From positions 1,435,182 through 1,499,181 of the forward strand of contig NZ_VEFS01000001.1 of NCBI RefSeq assembly GCF_007679045.1: a stretch of DNA of 64,000 nucleotides, in the 5' to 3' direction. Position 1 is the first letter of the stretch. Every line of letters starts with the position of its first letter. This document shows positions 1 through 10,500 of this stretch, piece by piece. Both the position numbers and the translations under genes were made by a program. Under the pieces are notes generated by a model. It was not told the origin of the DNA and did not search any database. It saw only the letters and a program-made list of their open reading frames with translations. The stretch is from Microbacterium sp. BH-3-3-3 (lineage in GTDB: Bacteria; Actinomycetota; Actinomycetes; Actinomycetales; Microbacteriaceae).

Positions 1-38
1 TCAGCCACCTTGTGTGGGCCCAACCGTCGCGAGGCGCG

Positions 39-214
39 AGGTCCCTGAGCTTGTCGAAGGGCGGTCCCTGAGCTTGTCGAAGGGTCCGGGGCCCCGCGGG
101 TCGGACCTGCCCGGTTTGGGGCGGGTTTTTGCGTTTGGGGCGTGAATTGTCCGCCCCGAACTACGGAATGCGCCCCAAACCGGGTCGGGGGTGGCTTCGA
201 CGGGCTCAGCCACC
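39..214. repeat. Dispersed palindromic repeat cluster
   Basis: Two direct copies of GGTCCCTGAGCTTGTCGAAG (near 40-59 and 63-82) are followed by inverted partners built on CTTCGACGGGCTCAGCC (about 194-214). The same family recurs at 44004, 57425 and 63763, so this is a genome-wide REP-like element rather than a gene. No convincing coding sequence lies in positions 1-286. Confidence 0.8.
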
Positions 215-274
215 GGGCGTGGGCTCAGCCACCGGGCGCGCGGCGCACGACACATGACCGACACACCGCCTGCC

Positions 275-280
275 TAGGCT
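275..280 (+). promoter_or_regulatory. -10 box for a leaderless start
   Basis: TAGGCT lies six bases before the GTG at 287, and no Shine-Dalgarno sequence is present. This spacing fits transcription beginning at the start codon itself, and it supports GTG 287 as the start. Confidence 0.55.
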
Positions 281-286
281 GGCGCC

Positions 287-1621
287 GTGCAAGAACGATC
301 CGGGCGTGTGGTGGTGTTCTCGGCATCCGTCGTGCTGCCCATCACCGCCCCGCCGATCCGCGACGGCGCGATCGCGGTGGCCGCGGGGCGCATCCGTCAC
401 GTGGGCGACCGCGCCTGGGTGCTGCGCGAGCTGCACACCCGCGGACTCGCCTTCGACGAGGTGCACTGGCCGGGCGTGCTCACCCCCGGCCTCGTCAACG
501 CGCACTCGCACCTGCAGTACACCGGCATGGCCGAGGTGGGGCAGGGGCGGTACGCGGGCTTCGAGGAGTGGGCGCACGCGTTCCAGCCGGTGTACGAGCG
601 GGGTCTGGATTGGGGGGCGGATGCCGCGGCGGGAGCCCGCGCCATGATCGTTGCCGGAACGACCGCCGTCGCCGACATCGTCACCGACGTCGAGGCTGCG
701 TCGGCGCTGCACGACGCGAGGCTGCACGGCATCACCTACTGGGAGGTGATGAGCTGGACGAACGAGGCGTGGGCCGAGCGCGGACGCGCGGAGGTCGAGG
801 CGCGACTCGATGCGCTGCCCGCTCCTCCCGGGACCGGCCTGTCGCCGCACGCGCCGTACTCGCTCGACGTCGAGCCACTGCTCGAGATCCCCGACATCGT
901 GCGCGAGCGGGGGAGTCGCCTTCACCTGCACCTGGGTGAAGCCGCCTTCGAGCGCGAGCACGGCGAGGCGGTGCCGTGGCAAGCGAAGCGTCCGGCGAGC
1001 TTCATGGCGCTGCGCGACGAGGGCATCGGCACGGGCGCGACGGAGTTCGTCGACGAGCTCGGCGTGCTGGGTCCCGACTGCCACATCGCCCACGGCGTCT
1101 ACATGACCGCGCGGGATCGGGCGACGCTGCGCTCGCGCGGCACGACGGTGGCACTCTGCCCGCGGTCGAACGCCGTGATCGGGTTGGACGAACCGCCGAT
1201 CGCCGCCTACCTCGTCGAGGGCAACGCGATCGCGGTGGGGACCGACTCCTTGGCATCCAGCCCCTCGCTCGACCTGCTCGCCGACGTCGCCGAACTGCAC
1301 CGCCTCGCGCGGGCGCAGGGGTACGCCAACCGCGACCTGTCGGCGTTGCTGCTGCGGGCGGCGACCCTCGGGGGAGCGCACGCGATGGGCCTCGACACGG
1401 GCCCCGCTCGCACCGGGTACCTCGCCGTGGGCGCCGTGGCCGACCTCGCCTTCTTCGACATCGCGGGCCCTTCGAGCGCTCCGGGGGCGATGTCGGAGGT
1501 CGATGACACCATCGAGCACCTGGTCGTCGGCGGAGCCGGACGCGCCGCGGCGACCTTCATCGACGGCGAGATGCGTTGGGCATCCGCCGCTTTCACCGAC
1601 CAGACCGGAGTGTGCGCATGA
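287..1621 (+). CDS. Metal-dependent amidohydrolase (deaminase type)
   Basis: A 444-residue cytosolic hydrolase of the ATZ/TRZ-like amidohydrolase superfamily. The full metal site is visible: H73-x-H75 (NAHSHLQ), H215 with E218 (HLHLGE), H269 (AHG) and D320 (VGTDSLAS). The SPHAPYS motif near 186 is typical of deaminases acting on purine-like rings, such as aminofutalosine, S-adenosylhomocysteine or guanine-type substrates. The exact substrate cannot be read from sequence. The small insertions and the absence of menaquinone genes nearby argue against firmly calling an aminofutalosine deaminase. The stop overlaps the next start (ATGA), so the cupin gene is translationally coupled. Start is GTG 287, probably leaderless. 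Confidence 0.8.
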   Translation: MQERSGRVVVFSASVVLPITAPPIRDGAIAVAAGRIRHVGDRAWVLRELHTRGLAFDEVHWPGVLTPGLVNAHSHLQYTGMAEVGQGRYAGFEEWAHAFQPVYERGLDWGADAAAGARAMIVAGTTAVADIVTDVEAASALHDARLHGITYWEVMSWTNEAWAERGRAEVEARLDALPAPPGTGLSPHAPYSLDVEPLLEIPDIVRERGSRLHLHLGEAAFEREHGEAVPWQAKRPASFMALRDEGIGTGATEFVDELGVLGPDCHIAHGVYMTARDRATLRSRGTTVALCPRSNAVIGLDEPPIAAYLVEGNAIAVGTDSLASSPSLDLLADVAELHRLARAQGYANRDLSALLLRAATLGGAHAMGLDTGPARTGYLAVGAVADLAFFDIAGPSSAPGAMSEVDDTIEHLVVGGAGRAAATFIDGEMRWASAAFTDQTGVCA

Positions 1622-2049
1622 CCGACGACCGCCCCGCCACCGCTCGCCTGCTCGATCTCGAGGCGCATCCCGAGGGCGGGTGGTTCCGCCGCATGTGGAC
1701 GGGAACCTATGCCGTCGACACGCCCGCGGGGGCGCGGCCGGCGGCGACGTGCATCCACTACCTGCTGGCTCCCGACGAGCGCAGCGCGTGGCACGTCGTC
1801 ACCAGCGATGAGGTGTGGCTGTGGCATGGTCCGGGCTCCCTCGAGCTGTCGCTGGGCGGAGACGGTGAGACGCCGGGTGAGGCGCAGACCGTGACCCTGG
1901 GGCCCGATCTCGCCGCAGGCAACGTGCTGCAGCACACGGTCCCCGCCGGTGTGTGGCAGGCCGCGCGGCCGGCCGGTGACGCCGAGGTCGTGGTCAGCTG
2001 CCTGGTGTCGCCCGGCTTCAGTTTCGACGACTGGCGTCTCGCCGAGTAA
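1618..2049 (+). CDS. Cupin family protein (DUF985/Cupin_5)
   Basis: A 143-residue protein with the hallmark N-terminal HPEGGWFRR block (about residues 16-24). It is followed by IHYLL and a SAWHVV..DEVWLWHGPG core, as in the DUF985 cupin_5 family. These are small beta-barrel proteins, often annotated as epimerase- or isomerase-like, with no settled reaction. The ATG at 1618 overlaps the stop of the amidohydrolase (ATGA), which fixes the start and implies co-expression. A hairpin at 2073-2103 closes the unit. Confidence 0.8.
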   Translation: MTDDRPATARLLDLEAHPEGGWFRRMWTGTYAVDTPAGARPAATCIHYLLAPDERSAWHVVTSDEVWLWHGPGSLELSLGGDGETPGEAQTVTLGPDLAAGNVLQHTVPAGVWQAARPAGDAEVVVSCLVSPGFSFDDWRLAE

Positions 2050-2072
2050 GCCCGCCCGGGCACGCCGCGACA

Positions 2073-2103
2073 CCGGATGCCACCCCCAATGGTTGGCATC
2101 CGG
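2073..2103. terminator. Probable bidirectional terminator hairpin
   Basis: CCGGATGCCA at 2073-2082 pairs perfectly with TGGCATCCGG at 2094-2103 across an 11-base loop. It sits between the convergent cupin gene and the surface-protein gene and could serve both. There is no clear T tract. Confidence 0.6.
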
Positions 2104-2120
2104 TGCCCGTCGAACGTGAC

Positions 2121-4208
2121 TCAGACGGTTGCGCGGCGGCGGCGCAGCACGAGCAGCGCGCCCCCGAGCATCAGGGCCACGAGACCCGCGAGGCCGAGGC
2201 CCGCGGCCGAGGAGCCGTCGGATCCGGTCATGGCGAGCGACGAGCCCGCCTGAGCCGTGCCCATGGCGGCGAGGGGAGCCGACGCCGAGGAGGCGACGGA
2301 GCCGATCACCGTGGGAGTGCCGGGCGTTCCGGAGGTGCCGGGGGTTCCGGGCTGGCCGGGGGTGCTGGGCTGGCCAGGGGTGCTGGGCTGGCCGGGGGTG
2401 CCGGGCTGGCCGGGCGTTCCGGGCTGACCGGGCGTTCCGGGCTCGCCGGGGGTACCCGGGGTTCCAGGCGTTCCGGGCTCACCAGGTGTTCCGGGCTCAC
2501 CGGGCGTTCCCGGGATGCCGGGGGTTCCGGGCTCACCGGGCGTTCCGGGCGTTCCGGGCTCACCAGGTGTTCCGGGCTCACCGGGCGTTCCCGGGGTACC
2601 AGGCGTTCCGGGCTCACCCGGCGTTCCGGTGTTCGAGCCGTCCGTGTCGCTGTCGCCGATCACCGAGACGGCGTTTCCGCCGATGGTGACGGGCAGGTTG
2701 ATCGGAATGAGCACCTGGTTGCCCCCGCCGATGCTGCCGGAACCGTCGGTGATCACGTCACCGATGCCGCCGGTGGAGCCGCCGGTGGTGGTGGCGTCTT
2801 CGGAGTGGCTGTCGCCGATGCCCGAGACGGCGTTTCCGCCGACGGTGATGGGCAGTGCGATCGGGGCGAGAACCTGGTTGCCTCCGCCGATCGAGTCGGT
2901 GCCGTCGGTGACGATGTCGCCTGCGCCGGTGCCGGTGGTCGATCCGCCGGTGGTGTCGGCGTTCTCCGTGGTGCTGTCGCCCACACCCGAAACGGCGTTT
3001 CCGCCGACGGTGATCGGCAGGCCGATGGGAGCGAGAACCTGGTTGCCGCCGGCGGCGCTGTCGCTGCCGTCAGTTACGACGTCACCCGAGCCGGAGCCCG
3101 AGCCGGTCGATCCGCCGGTGGTACCGGCGCCCTCGGTCGTGCTGTCGCCGACACCCGAGACGGCGTTTCCACCGACGACGACGGGCAGTTCGACGGGAGT
3201 GAGAACCTGGTTGCCGCCGCCGATCGAGTCGGTGCCGTCGGTGACGACGTCACCCGAGCCGGAGCCCGAGCCGGTCGATCCGCCGGTCACATCGGCATCC
3301 GAGGTGGTGCTGTCTCCGACACCCGAGACGGCGTTTCCGCCGATCGTGACGGGCAGCTCGATCGGGGCGAGAACCTGGTTGCCCCCGCCGATCGAGTCGG
3401 TGCCGTCGGTCGTCGTGTCACCGGTGCTCGCGCCGTCTGTCGCGCCGCCGCCGGTGGTGTTGGCGTCTTCGGAGTGGCTGTCGCCGACCACCGACACGGC
3501 GTTGCCGCCGATGGTGACGGGTGCCTCGACGGGCAGGCCGACCTGGTTGCCGCCGAGCACGCTGTCGGTGCCGTCCGTGGTGGTGTCCTCGGCGCTCGAG
3601 CCAGAGTCCGAGCCGCCCGACGTGGTGGCGTCTTCGCTGTGGCTGTCGCCCACGACCGAGACGGCGTTTCCGCCGACCGTCACGGGCACCTCGACCGGCA
3701 CGATGGCCTGGTTGCCGCCGCCGACGCTGTCACTGCCGTCGGTGGTGGTGTCGGCCACGGGGGCCGGGGCAGGCGCCGCCGGAGCCGGAGCCGGGGCGGC
3801 CGGAGCCGGCGCGGGGGCCGGTTCTGCGGGGGCCGAGGTGTCGGCATCCGAGGTGTCGCTGTCTCCGACGACCGACACGGCGTTGCCGCCGACGGTCACG
3901 GGGACGTTCACCGACACCAGGCCCTGGTTGCCGCCGAGCAGGCTGTCACCGCCGTCGGTGGTCGCCTCGGGGGCGGGGGCTGACTTCGGTGCCGAGGTGT
4001 CGGCGTTCTCGCTGTGGCTGTCGCCGATCACCGAGACGGCGTTGCCGCCGACCGTGACCGGTGCGTCCACCGAGATCGCCGCCTGGTCGCCCGAGAGCAG
4101 TCCGTCTGCTCCCGAGGTGTCCGCGGCATTGGCGATGCCGCATCCGGCGACGGCCAAGCCGCCTCCGACGAGCGCGCCCATGAGGACGCGCGAGTAGATC
4201 TTGCGCAT
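2121..4208 (-). CDS. Chaplin-like repeat surface protein with collagen-like stalk and LAxTG sorting signal
   Basis: A 695-residue secreted protein. It has an N-terminal signal peptide ([17 protein letters not shown]..., cut near ANA-AD). Nine repeats follow, each of the form DSxGGGNQ-x5[15 protein letters not shown], separated by Thr/Gly/Ser or Ala/Pro linkers. Next is a GxPGTPG-type collagen-like tract (about 60 triplet-like units with PGEP, PGTP, PGQP) and a sorting signal: LAMTG, a hydrophobic helix, then RRRR. The repeats recall chaplin domains (GNQxxxPxxxPVxVCGNxVxVxG) of actinomycete hydrophobic surface proteins, but the cysteines are replaced by Gly/Ala. LAxTG is the motif read by class E sortases in high-GC Gram-positives. 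AGGAG at 4216-4220 (complement) supports the start. No sortase gene lies in the window. Confidence 0.8.
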   Translation of the reverse strand: MRKIYSRVLMGALVGGGLAVAGCGIANAADTSGADGLLSGDQAAISVDAPVTVGGNAVSVIGDSHSENADTSAPKSAPAPEATTDGGDSLLGGNQGLVSVNVPVTVGGNAVSVVGDSDTSDADTSAPAEPAPAPAPAAPAPAPAAPAPAPVADTTTDGSDSVGGGNQAIVPVEVPVTVGGNAVSVVGDSHSEDATTSGGSDSGSSAEDTTTDGTDSVLGGNQVGLPVEAPVTIGGNAVSVVGDSHSEDANTTGGGATDGASTGDTTTDGTDSIGGGNQVLAPIELPVTIGGNAVSGVGDSTTSDADVTGGSTGSGSGSGDVVTDGTDSIGGGNQVLTPVELPVVVGGNAVSGVGDSTTEGAGTTGGSTGSGSGSGDVVTDGSDSAAGGNQVLAPIGLPITVGGNAVSGVGDSTTENADTTGGSTTGTGAGDIVTDGTDSIGGGNQVLAPIALPITVGGNAVSGIGDSHSEDATTTGGSTGGIGDVITDGSGSIGGGNQVLIPINLPVTIGGNAVSVIGDSDTDGSNTGTPGEPGTPGTPGTPGEPGTPGEPGTPGTPGEPGTPGIPGTPGEPGTPGEPGTPGTPGTPGEPGTPGQPGTPGQPGTPGQPSTPGQPSTPGQPGTPGTSGTPGTPTVIGSVASSASAPLAAMGTAQAGSSLAMTGSDGSSAAGLGLAGLVALMLGGALLVLRRRRATV

Positions 4209-4286
4209 GAGAGTTTCTCCTGTAGATGAGTGAGGGTGCGCGTGTGCGCGGGGTCGTCAGCCGTGTCGGACACGGCGAGACCGGCC

Positions 4287-5483
4287 TCAGTCAGGAGAGA
4301 CGTCGGTGTCGTAGACGGGGACGGAAGGCAGATCGTCGTCGACGTCGCCTCCGCGTGCGAGGAGCACGATCGAGGGCTGGTTCGCGGCGTCGCCGGCGGT
4401 CGCGGGGGTGGTGCCACTCGCTCCGGAGCCGGGGGAGGCCGTCGACGCCGAACCGGCGCTGGCGCCCGGCAGCATCAGCGAGTGGGGCTGTGCCGGGGCG
4501 TCTTCGTCGGACGAGGGAAGGGCGACGGATGCCGTGGCCAGATGGCCCGCGACCTCGTCGAACGCGACGGCGAGGTCGGCCGTCTGGGCCTCGAGCGACC
4601 GGATGCCGGAGGTCGGGGCGGGCGGTACTGGCTGGGCGACCGCGGGCAGGGTCGTCGGAGCCTCGGGCAGGGGCGTGGGAGCCTCGGGCAGGGCCACAGG
4701 GGCCTCGGCGGGCTCGGGAGCCGTGGCGGTGGGCTCGACGGCGGGAAGCGATGGCAGCGAGCCCACGGGGCTTGGCACGACGACTTCTCCACCGGGCTCC
4801 ACGTCGACCACGGGAGTCGAGGGGAGTGCGGGGACGGTCGGGAGCACCGGGTCGATCGTGGGCAGCTCGCCGACGACCTCGGGCACGGTCTCATCGACCG
4901 CGCCACCCACGGTGTCGACGACCTCGTCGACCACGGGAGCGACGATTCCGCCGACGACGGGCAGCGGTTCGACGACCTCGACGATCGGGTCGACCACAGG
5001 CTCGACGACCGTTCCGACGACATCCGCGTCGGCGACGGTGTCGACGACCTCGTTCACGGTGGAGCCGGCGTCGTTGACGGTGTCGGTAACGGCGTCGTTC
5101 ACATCGGCCACGGCATCCGGAACCGCCGACACCACCTGCTGCACGGGCTCTGCGACGGGGGCGGGAACGACGTCGACGATGGCGGCCGGAGCCTCTTCGA
5201 CGACCTCGGCAACCGGGGCGGGAGCGGCCTTCTCGACCTTCTCAGTGACCTTCTCGGTGGTGTCGGAGGCCTTCTTCGCGGTGTCGTCGACGACTTTTCC
5301 GGCGGTGTCGGTGACGTCGTCGACGGTCGATCCGATGGATCCGAGCAGGCCCGAGCCGTCGTCGGCCGAGGCGGACGAGGCCGAGATGAAGAGCGAGACG
5401 AGCGCGAGCGCGAGGGCCGCGAGCACGCCGAAGAGGGCGATGCGCAGTGTGCGCGGCACCCCACTCTTCAACGTGTCATCCAC
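4287..5483 (-). CDS. Secreted low-complexity Val/Pro/Ala/Asp-rich protein
   Basis: A 398-residue exported protein of unknown function. Starting at GTG 5483, with GGGGGG a few bases upstream, it has a basic N-terminus and one long hydrophobic segment (IALFGVLAALALALVSLFI), then SASADD, consistent with signal-peptide cleavage. The mature part is dominated by short repeats such as VVDxVxDTV and PxPVAEPV, then a Pro-rich part with LPEAPT repeats. There are no Cys residues and no sorting signal. It lies 78 bases upstream of the chaplin-like gene on the same strand, so both may act at the cell surface. An upstream in-frame start at 5546 is possible but has no ribosome site. Confidence 0.65.
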   Translation of the reverse strand: MDDTLKSGVPRTLRIALFGVLAALALALVSLFISASSASADDGSGLLGSIGSTVDDVTDTAGKVVDDTAKKASDTTEKVTEKVEKAAPAPVAEVVEEAPAAIVDVVPAPVAEPVQQVVSAVPDAVADVNDAVTDTVNDAGSTVNEVVDTVADADVVGTVVEPVVDPIVEVVEPLPVVGGIVAPVVDEVVDTVGGAVDETVPEVVGELPTIDPVLPTVPALPSTPVVDVEPGGEVVVPSPVGSLPSLPAVEPTATAPEPAEAPVALPEAPTPLPEAPTTLPAVAQPVPPAPTSGIRSLEAQTADLAVAFDEVAGHLATASVALPSSDEDAPAQPHSLMLPGASAGSASTASPGSGASGTTPATAGDAANQPSIVLLARGGDVDDDLPSVPVYDTDVSPD

Positions 5484-5669
5484 GATTCGCCCCCCATAGG
5501 TGAATCCAAGGTGATTCCTGGGCGGCGACGATACGCCCGGTTTCACCCCAGCAAAAGGGGTCTGGTGAATTTCCGGTAGTCGAACGGGGATCAGCGGGTG
5601 ACCAGCGACACGCCGGACGGGAAAAAAGATTTGACAGCGAGGCCCCGGGATGGATAGGCGTCCGGCGAG

Positions 5670-5881
5670 TTATCCCCCGGGTTGTACACATGTGGAGGCC
5701 CTAGCAGACAACCTTCAACCGCCACTTCACACGGGTTTTGTCCAGCAAACCTGTGGACAGATAAACACCCGTTCAGAAGGTATATCAGGTGCCAAATTCA
5801 CATCCATCCACCGAGTTCTCCACAGCACTTGTGCACAGACATGGCGGCGTTTCCCGCAAACTGTCCACAGAGTTATCCACA
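5670..5881. promoter_or_regulatory. Cluster of DnaA-box-like 9-mers upstream of dnaB
   Basis: About eight sites resembling TT(A/G)TCCACA lie in 212 bases: TTATCCCCC 5670, TTGTACACA 5682, TTGTCCAGC 5738, TGTGGACAG 5752 (reverse strand), TTCTCCACA 5816, TTGTGCACA 5829, CTGTCCACA 5861 and a perfect TTATCCACA 5873. The stretch is AT-richer than its surroundings. Promoter elements for dnaB may follow (TTGCGT 5889, TACCGT 5913, 18-base spacer). No protein-coding gene is evident in 5484-6074. Origin function is not claimed, because dnaA and dnaN are absent. Confidence 0.6.
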
Positions 5882-6074
5882 GGCCTGTTTGCGTGTTGAG
5901 AGTCGCGTATCTACCGTGGGTGCAGCCCCCTCGGAAAGGGCCTCACCACCCGTGCACGCGTCGATGTCGGACGTTCGTGTTTACGTGCTGCCGAGGCCGT
6001 TCCACCTCTCTCCGCCGAAGCCGTTCGCGCGCGCGAGGAGTGCGACGGGCGGCCCGAGAGCAGAAGGAGAGTCC

Positions 6075-7442
<1,368 letters not shown>

Positions 7443-7464
7443 CGAGGAGGCTTACGGCTTCCAG

Positions 7465-7500
7465 AACCCGAGTGTGCAGAGCAGCCGGGTTGTAGGTTTC
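7465..7500 (+). terminator. Weak terminator after dnaB
   Basis: AACCCG 7465-7470 can pair with CGGGTT 7486-7491. A T-rich run (GGTTTCTTTTC) follows. The stem is only six base pairs. Confidence 0.35.
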
Positions 7501-7509
7501 TTTTCAAGT

Positions 7510-7554
7510 TGTCCATTTCGCAGATGGAATGTCCACCACGTGTCCATATGGACA
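7510..7554. repeat. TGTCCAT-based inverted repeats at the island edge
   Basis: The 14-base perfect palindrome TGTCCATATGGACA lies at 7541-7554. A second imperfect pair, TCCAT...ATGGA, lies within about 7512-7527, and a further TGTCC lies between them. The block sits in the 151-base gap between dnaB and the first island gene. It could be an operator, a terminator for the convergent helicase gene, or a recombination scar. Confidence 0.5.
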
Positions 7555-7593
7555 TTTCGGTTAACGAAGTCCCGCGGCGACACCGTCTACGAG

Positions 7594-10500
7594 TCAGTTG
7601 TCGTTTTCGACTGCTGGCAGTAGCGCCGCAAGTTCCGGTGTCCCATAGGTAAGAAAGACCAGCGAGGCGTCGTCGCTCTCGTCCCAGGTGGCACGGTCGA
7701 ACGTGACCGGCAGAGTCTCGGCTGAAAACGGGTTGAAGTACTCCTCGATGTCACGCACACCATCGAGTTCGTTAAATGAGAGCCTGGACAGGCGTTCGGC
7801 AGGGGGCTTGAGCCGGTAAACCTTTGGGCGCTGGTCGTCCACTTCGAACGCAGCGCGGCTGAGTCCATTCGTCGTGAGCAGACGCTCCAGGTCATGTGTT
7901 GTTGTGGCGCCGATGAGCTGCGGCGGCTCCTTGATACGGCTCTCACCAGTGGGTTCGCCCAGATCGTCGTTGCCCACCGGCTCGTTCTTGATGTCCTCAA
8001 CCTGCTGGCGGATATCGCCGACCTCAGACTCGATGTCGGTGGGCGTTGTGTGCCCAGTCAGGGCGAGGCGCTCGATGGCCTTTTCAATGTTTGCGAGCAC
8101 GGGTGCGGCGTCGCCAACGATGTCGGTAAAGTCTCCGTAATCCTCCGCGATGCCCTTGTACACCTGCTCCTCGACCGTGTCGGCGTAGAAGTAGTTGCTG
8201 ATGCGGATGTCCTTGTAGGAGGCGCCAATGCGATCAACGCGGCCGATTCGCTGCTCGACGCGCATGAGGTTCCATGGCATGTCGTAGTTGATGAGCCGCC
8301 CGGACGTTTGCAGGTTCAGGCCTTCGCTCATGGAGTCGGTGCCGATGAGGACTTCCAGCTCGCCACTGCGGAACATGGTCTTGATCTCCGACTTTGTGAC
8401 CTCGGCCCAGGTCCCGGAATCGGCGTCGTAGACCTCACCACCCCGGCCGGAGTAGCAGCCGAGCCGCCGGTATCCTGCCGTGATGAGTCGTTCGCGGACG
8501 TAGTCCATGGTGTCGGCGTACTGGGTGAAGACAACCACTGACGAGTAGGTGTTCAGGGCCTCGGTCACGTCTGAAACGAGCTTGGTGGCCTTGCTGTCTT
8601 CGCCGGTGATGCTGTCGAGGTCTTGGAGGAACGACTTGAGTTCGGCGATCTCGTCGCGGAGTCGGCCGGCCCTGGTGTCGAACGCCTCCGGCTCGAACAA
8701 CGATCCTTCAACATCGACGTTGTCATCGTCAGTGAGTAGCTCAGCGAGGTTCTTGCCGTCTTCCAGGACGCTCAGCCGACGACGAAGCGATCGCTTGATT
8801 GCCTCGAACGATGAGGTCAGGCGACGGCGATAGACGGTCATGATGAAGCCGAGCGCCTGATTTCCTGCCTCTGCCATGTAGGCGTTGTAGTGGCGGCGGA
8901 TGTACTCCTCGATGCGCTCGTACAGTCGGCGCTCGTTCGGCTCCAGCGGGATGAACTCATCTTTGACGTGGCGGTACGGGATGACCACGTCGTCGGGGAT
9001 GATCCCTGCCGCTTGGTACTCGCGCATCGTTTTTCGGGTGTTGCGGAAGACCCGATCCCGCATTGGCGTGTGCCGGCGGAGCCACTTGTCCATCCACTCG
9101 GAAGTCTCGTTCGGGAACTTGGCCTTCAGGTCGGCACTCGGCGGGTTCCCGGCCAGAGCCGTGACCACGTACGCACCCGTCCAGCCAAGGGCGTCGTCGA
9201 TTTGTCCTTCGAGGTCAGCGTCCCGCTCGGCCTGTGGGTCAGAGAAGTAGTCCTCCAGCATCGCGCACAGCAGGTCCCAGTGGCGATGCATGGGGTCGAT
9301 GGCCAGAAGTTTGAAGTATCGGATGAAGTCGTCGGCGCTGACGCCCCAGCGACCCTTGAGTCCAAGTAGTGAGATCAGGTCCCAGGCTTCGTGCGGATTC
9401 ATCTGCATCGGCGTTGCGGTGGCCAGGTACAGTGCGCGCCACGTCTCCTTGTCGCGCATCTCTTGGAGTAGTGCCAACAGCGAGTTCGGAGTATCGGTCG
9501 GCTTGGAGCCCCGTCGCCGGGCATGGTGTGCTTCGTCAACCAGGACGACATCCCACGGCCCGGCATCGAGAATCTGACGTCGGCGGTCTCGGCGGCGAGC
9601 GAGGTGCGACGACGCAAGCACGATGGGGAACGCCGACCATGGATTAGCATTCGGATCAACAGGGATCGGCTGGTCGTGGCGATCCACGAAGGTGCCCTTG
9701 TCGAAGCGGGCAACATCGAGGTTCATCTTCTCGTGGAGCTCCTCCTGCCACTGCTTCATCACTGATGCGGGCACGAGCAGTAGCGCCTTCTTCGCCCGAC
9801 CTAATGTGAAGAGTTCACGCAGGACCATGCCTGCCTCGACGGTCTTGCCGAGCCCTACTTCGTCGGCGAAGAGGTAGCCGCGCGGGTAGGTGCTCACGAC
9901 ACGGTTGATGAGCTCTGCCTGGTGCGGGAGAGGTTGTGCCCATGCCGATCCGACACCGGTCCAGGACGATTCGGTTGGTGCGTCGCGCAATGCGACGAGC
10001 TCATGCCAGGCCGCCTCGACATCAAACTCATCGGTGTCGTCGTCCTCCGAGGGTGGTAGGACGACGCCGGGCGGTAGGGGCGGGGTGTCGGACGCGTGCT
10101 CGATGAGGTGCATCCGCACTGCCGTCGGCAGGTCGATGACGGCCCATCCTGCATCGGCGTTATCTGTCCAATGCTTCTCGAAGTCGAGCACCTTGTGGAC
10201 ACCCAGGTAGTCCCAGATGGGGATATTCCAGGATGGATAGGCGTCGAAGGTCTCGTGGTTCTTGGCCCAGGCCGTGACTGAGGAGTTGTTCGAGCCGTTG
10301 AAGGCGACTCGGTTGCCGTAGCCATCCGCGAAGATGCCGTACTTGGTGTGGAAGTAGCGACCCGACTGCTCGTGCGTCAGTAGCTCACCGTTCTCTCCTC
10401 GTGGGACACCGACACGAATCTCAAGTCGGTCCGTGGCAACCATCCACGCGAGCACGCTGAGATGCTCGCTCTGAACGATCCGTGCGCCCGCAAGTTCCGG

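Noticed and set aside
1..264. Short frame on the minus strand across the repeats
   Set aside because: It is produced by the repeat sequence itself and shows no protein features.
2103..4197. Long open frames on the plus strand opposite the chaplin-like gene
   Set aside because: They mirror the repeat structure and GC bias of the real gene, with no domain or ribosome site.
5640..5900. Calling the DnaA-box cluster oriC
   Set aside because: dnaA and dnaN do not flank it and no skew can be computed, so only a regulatory cluster is claimed.
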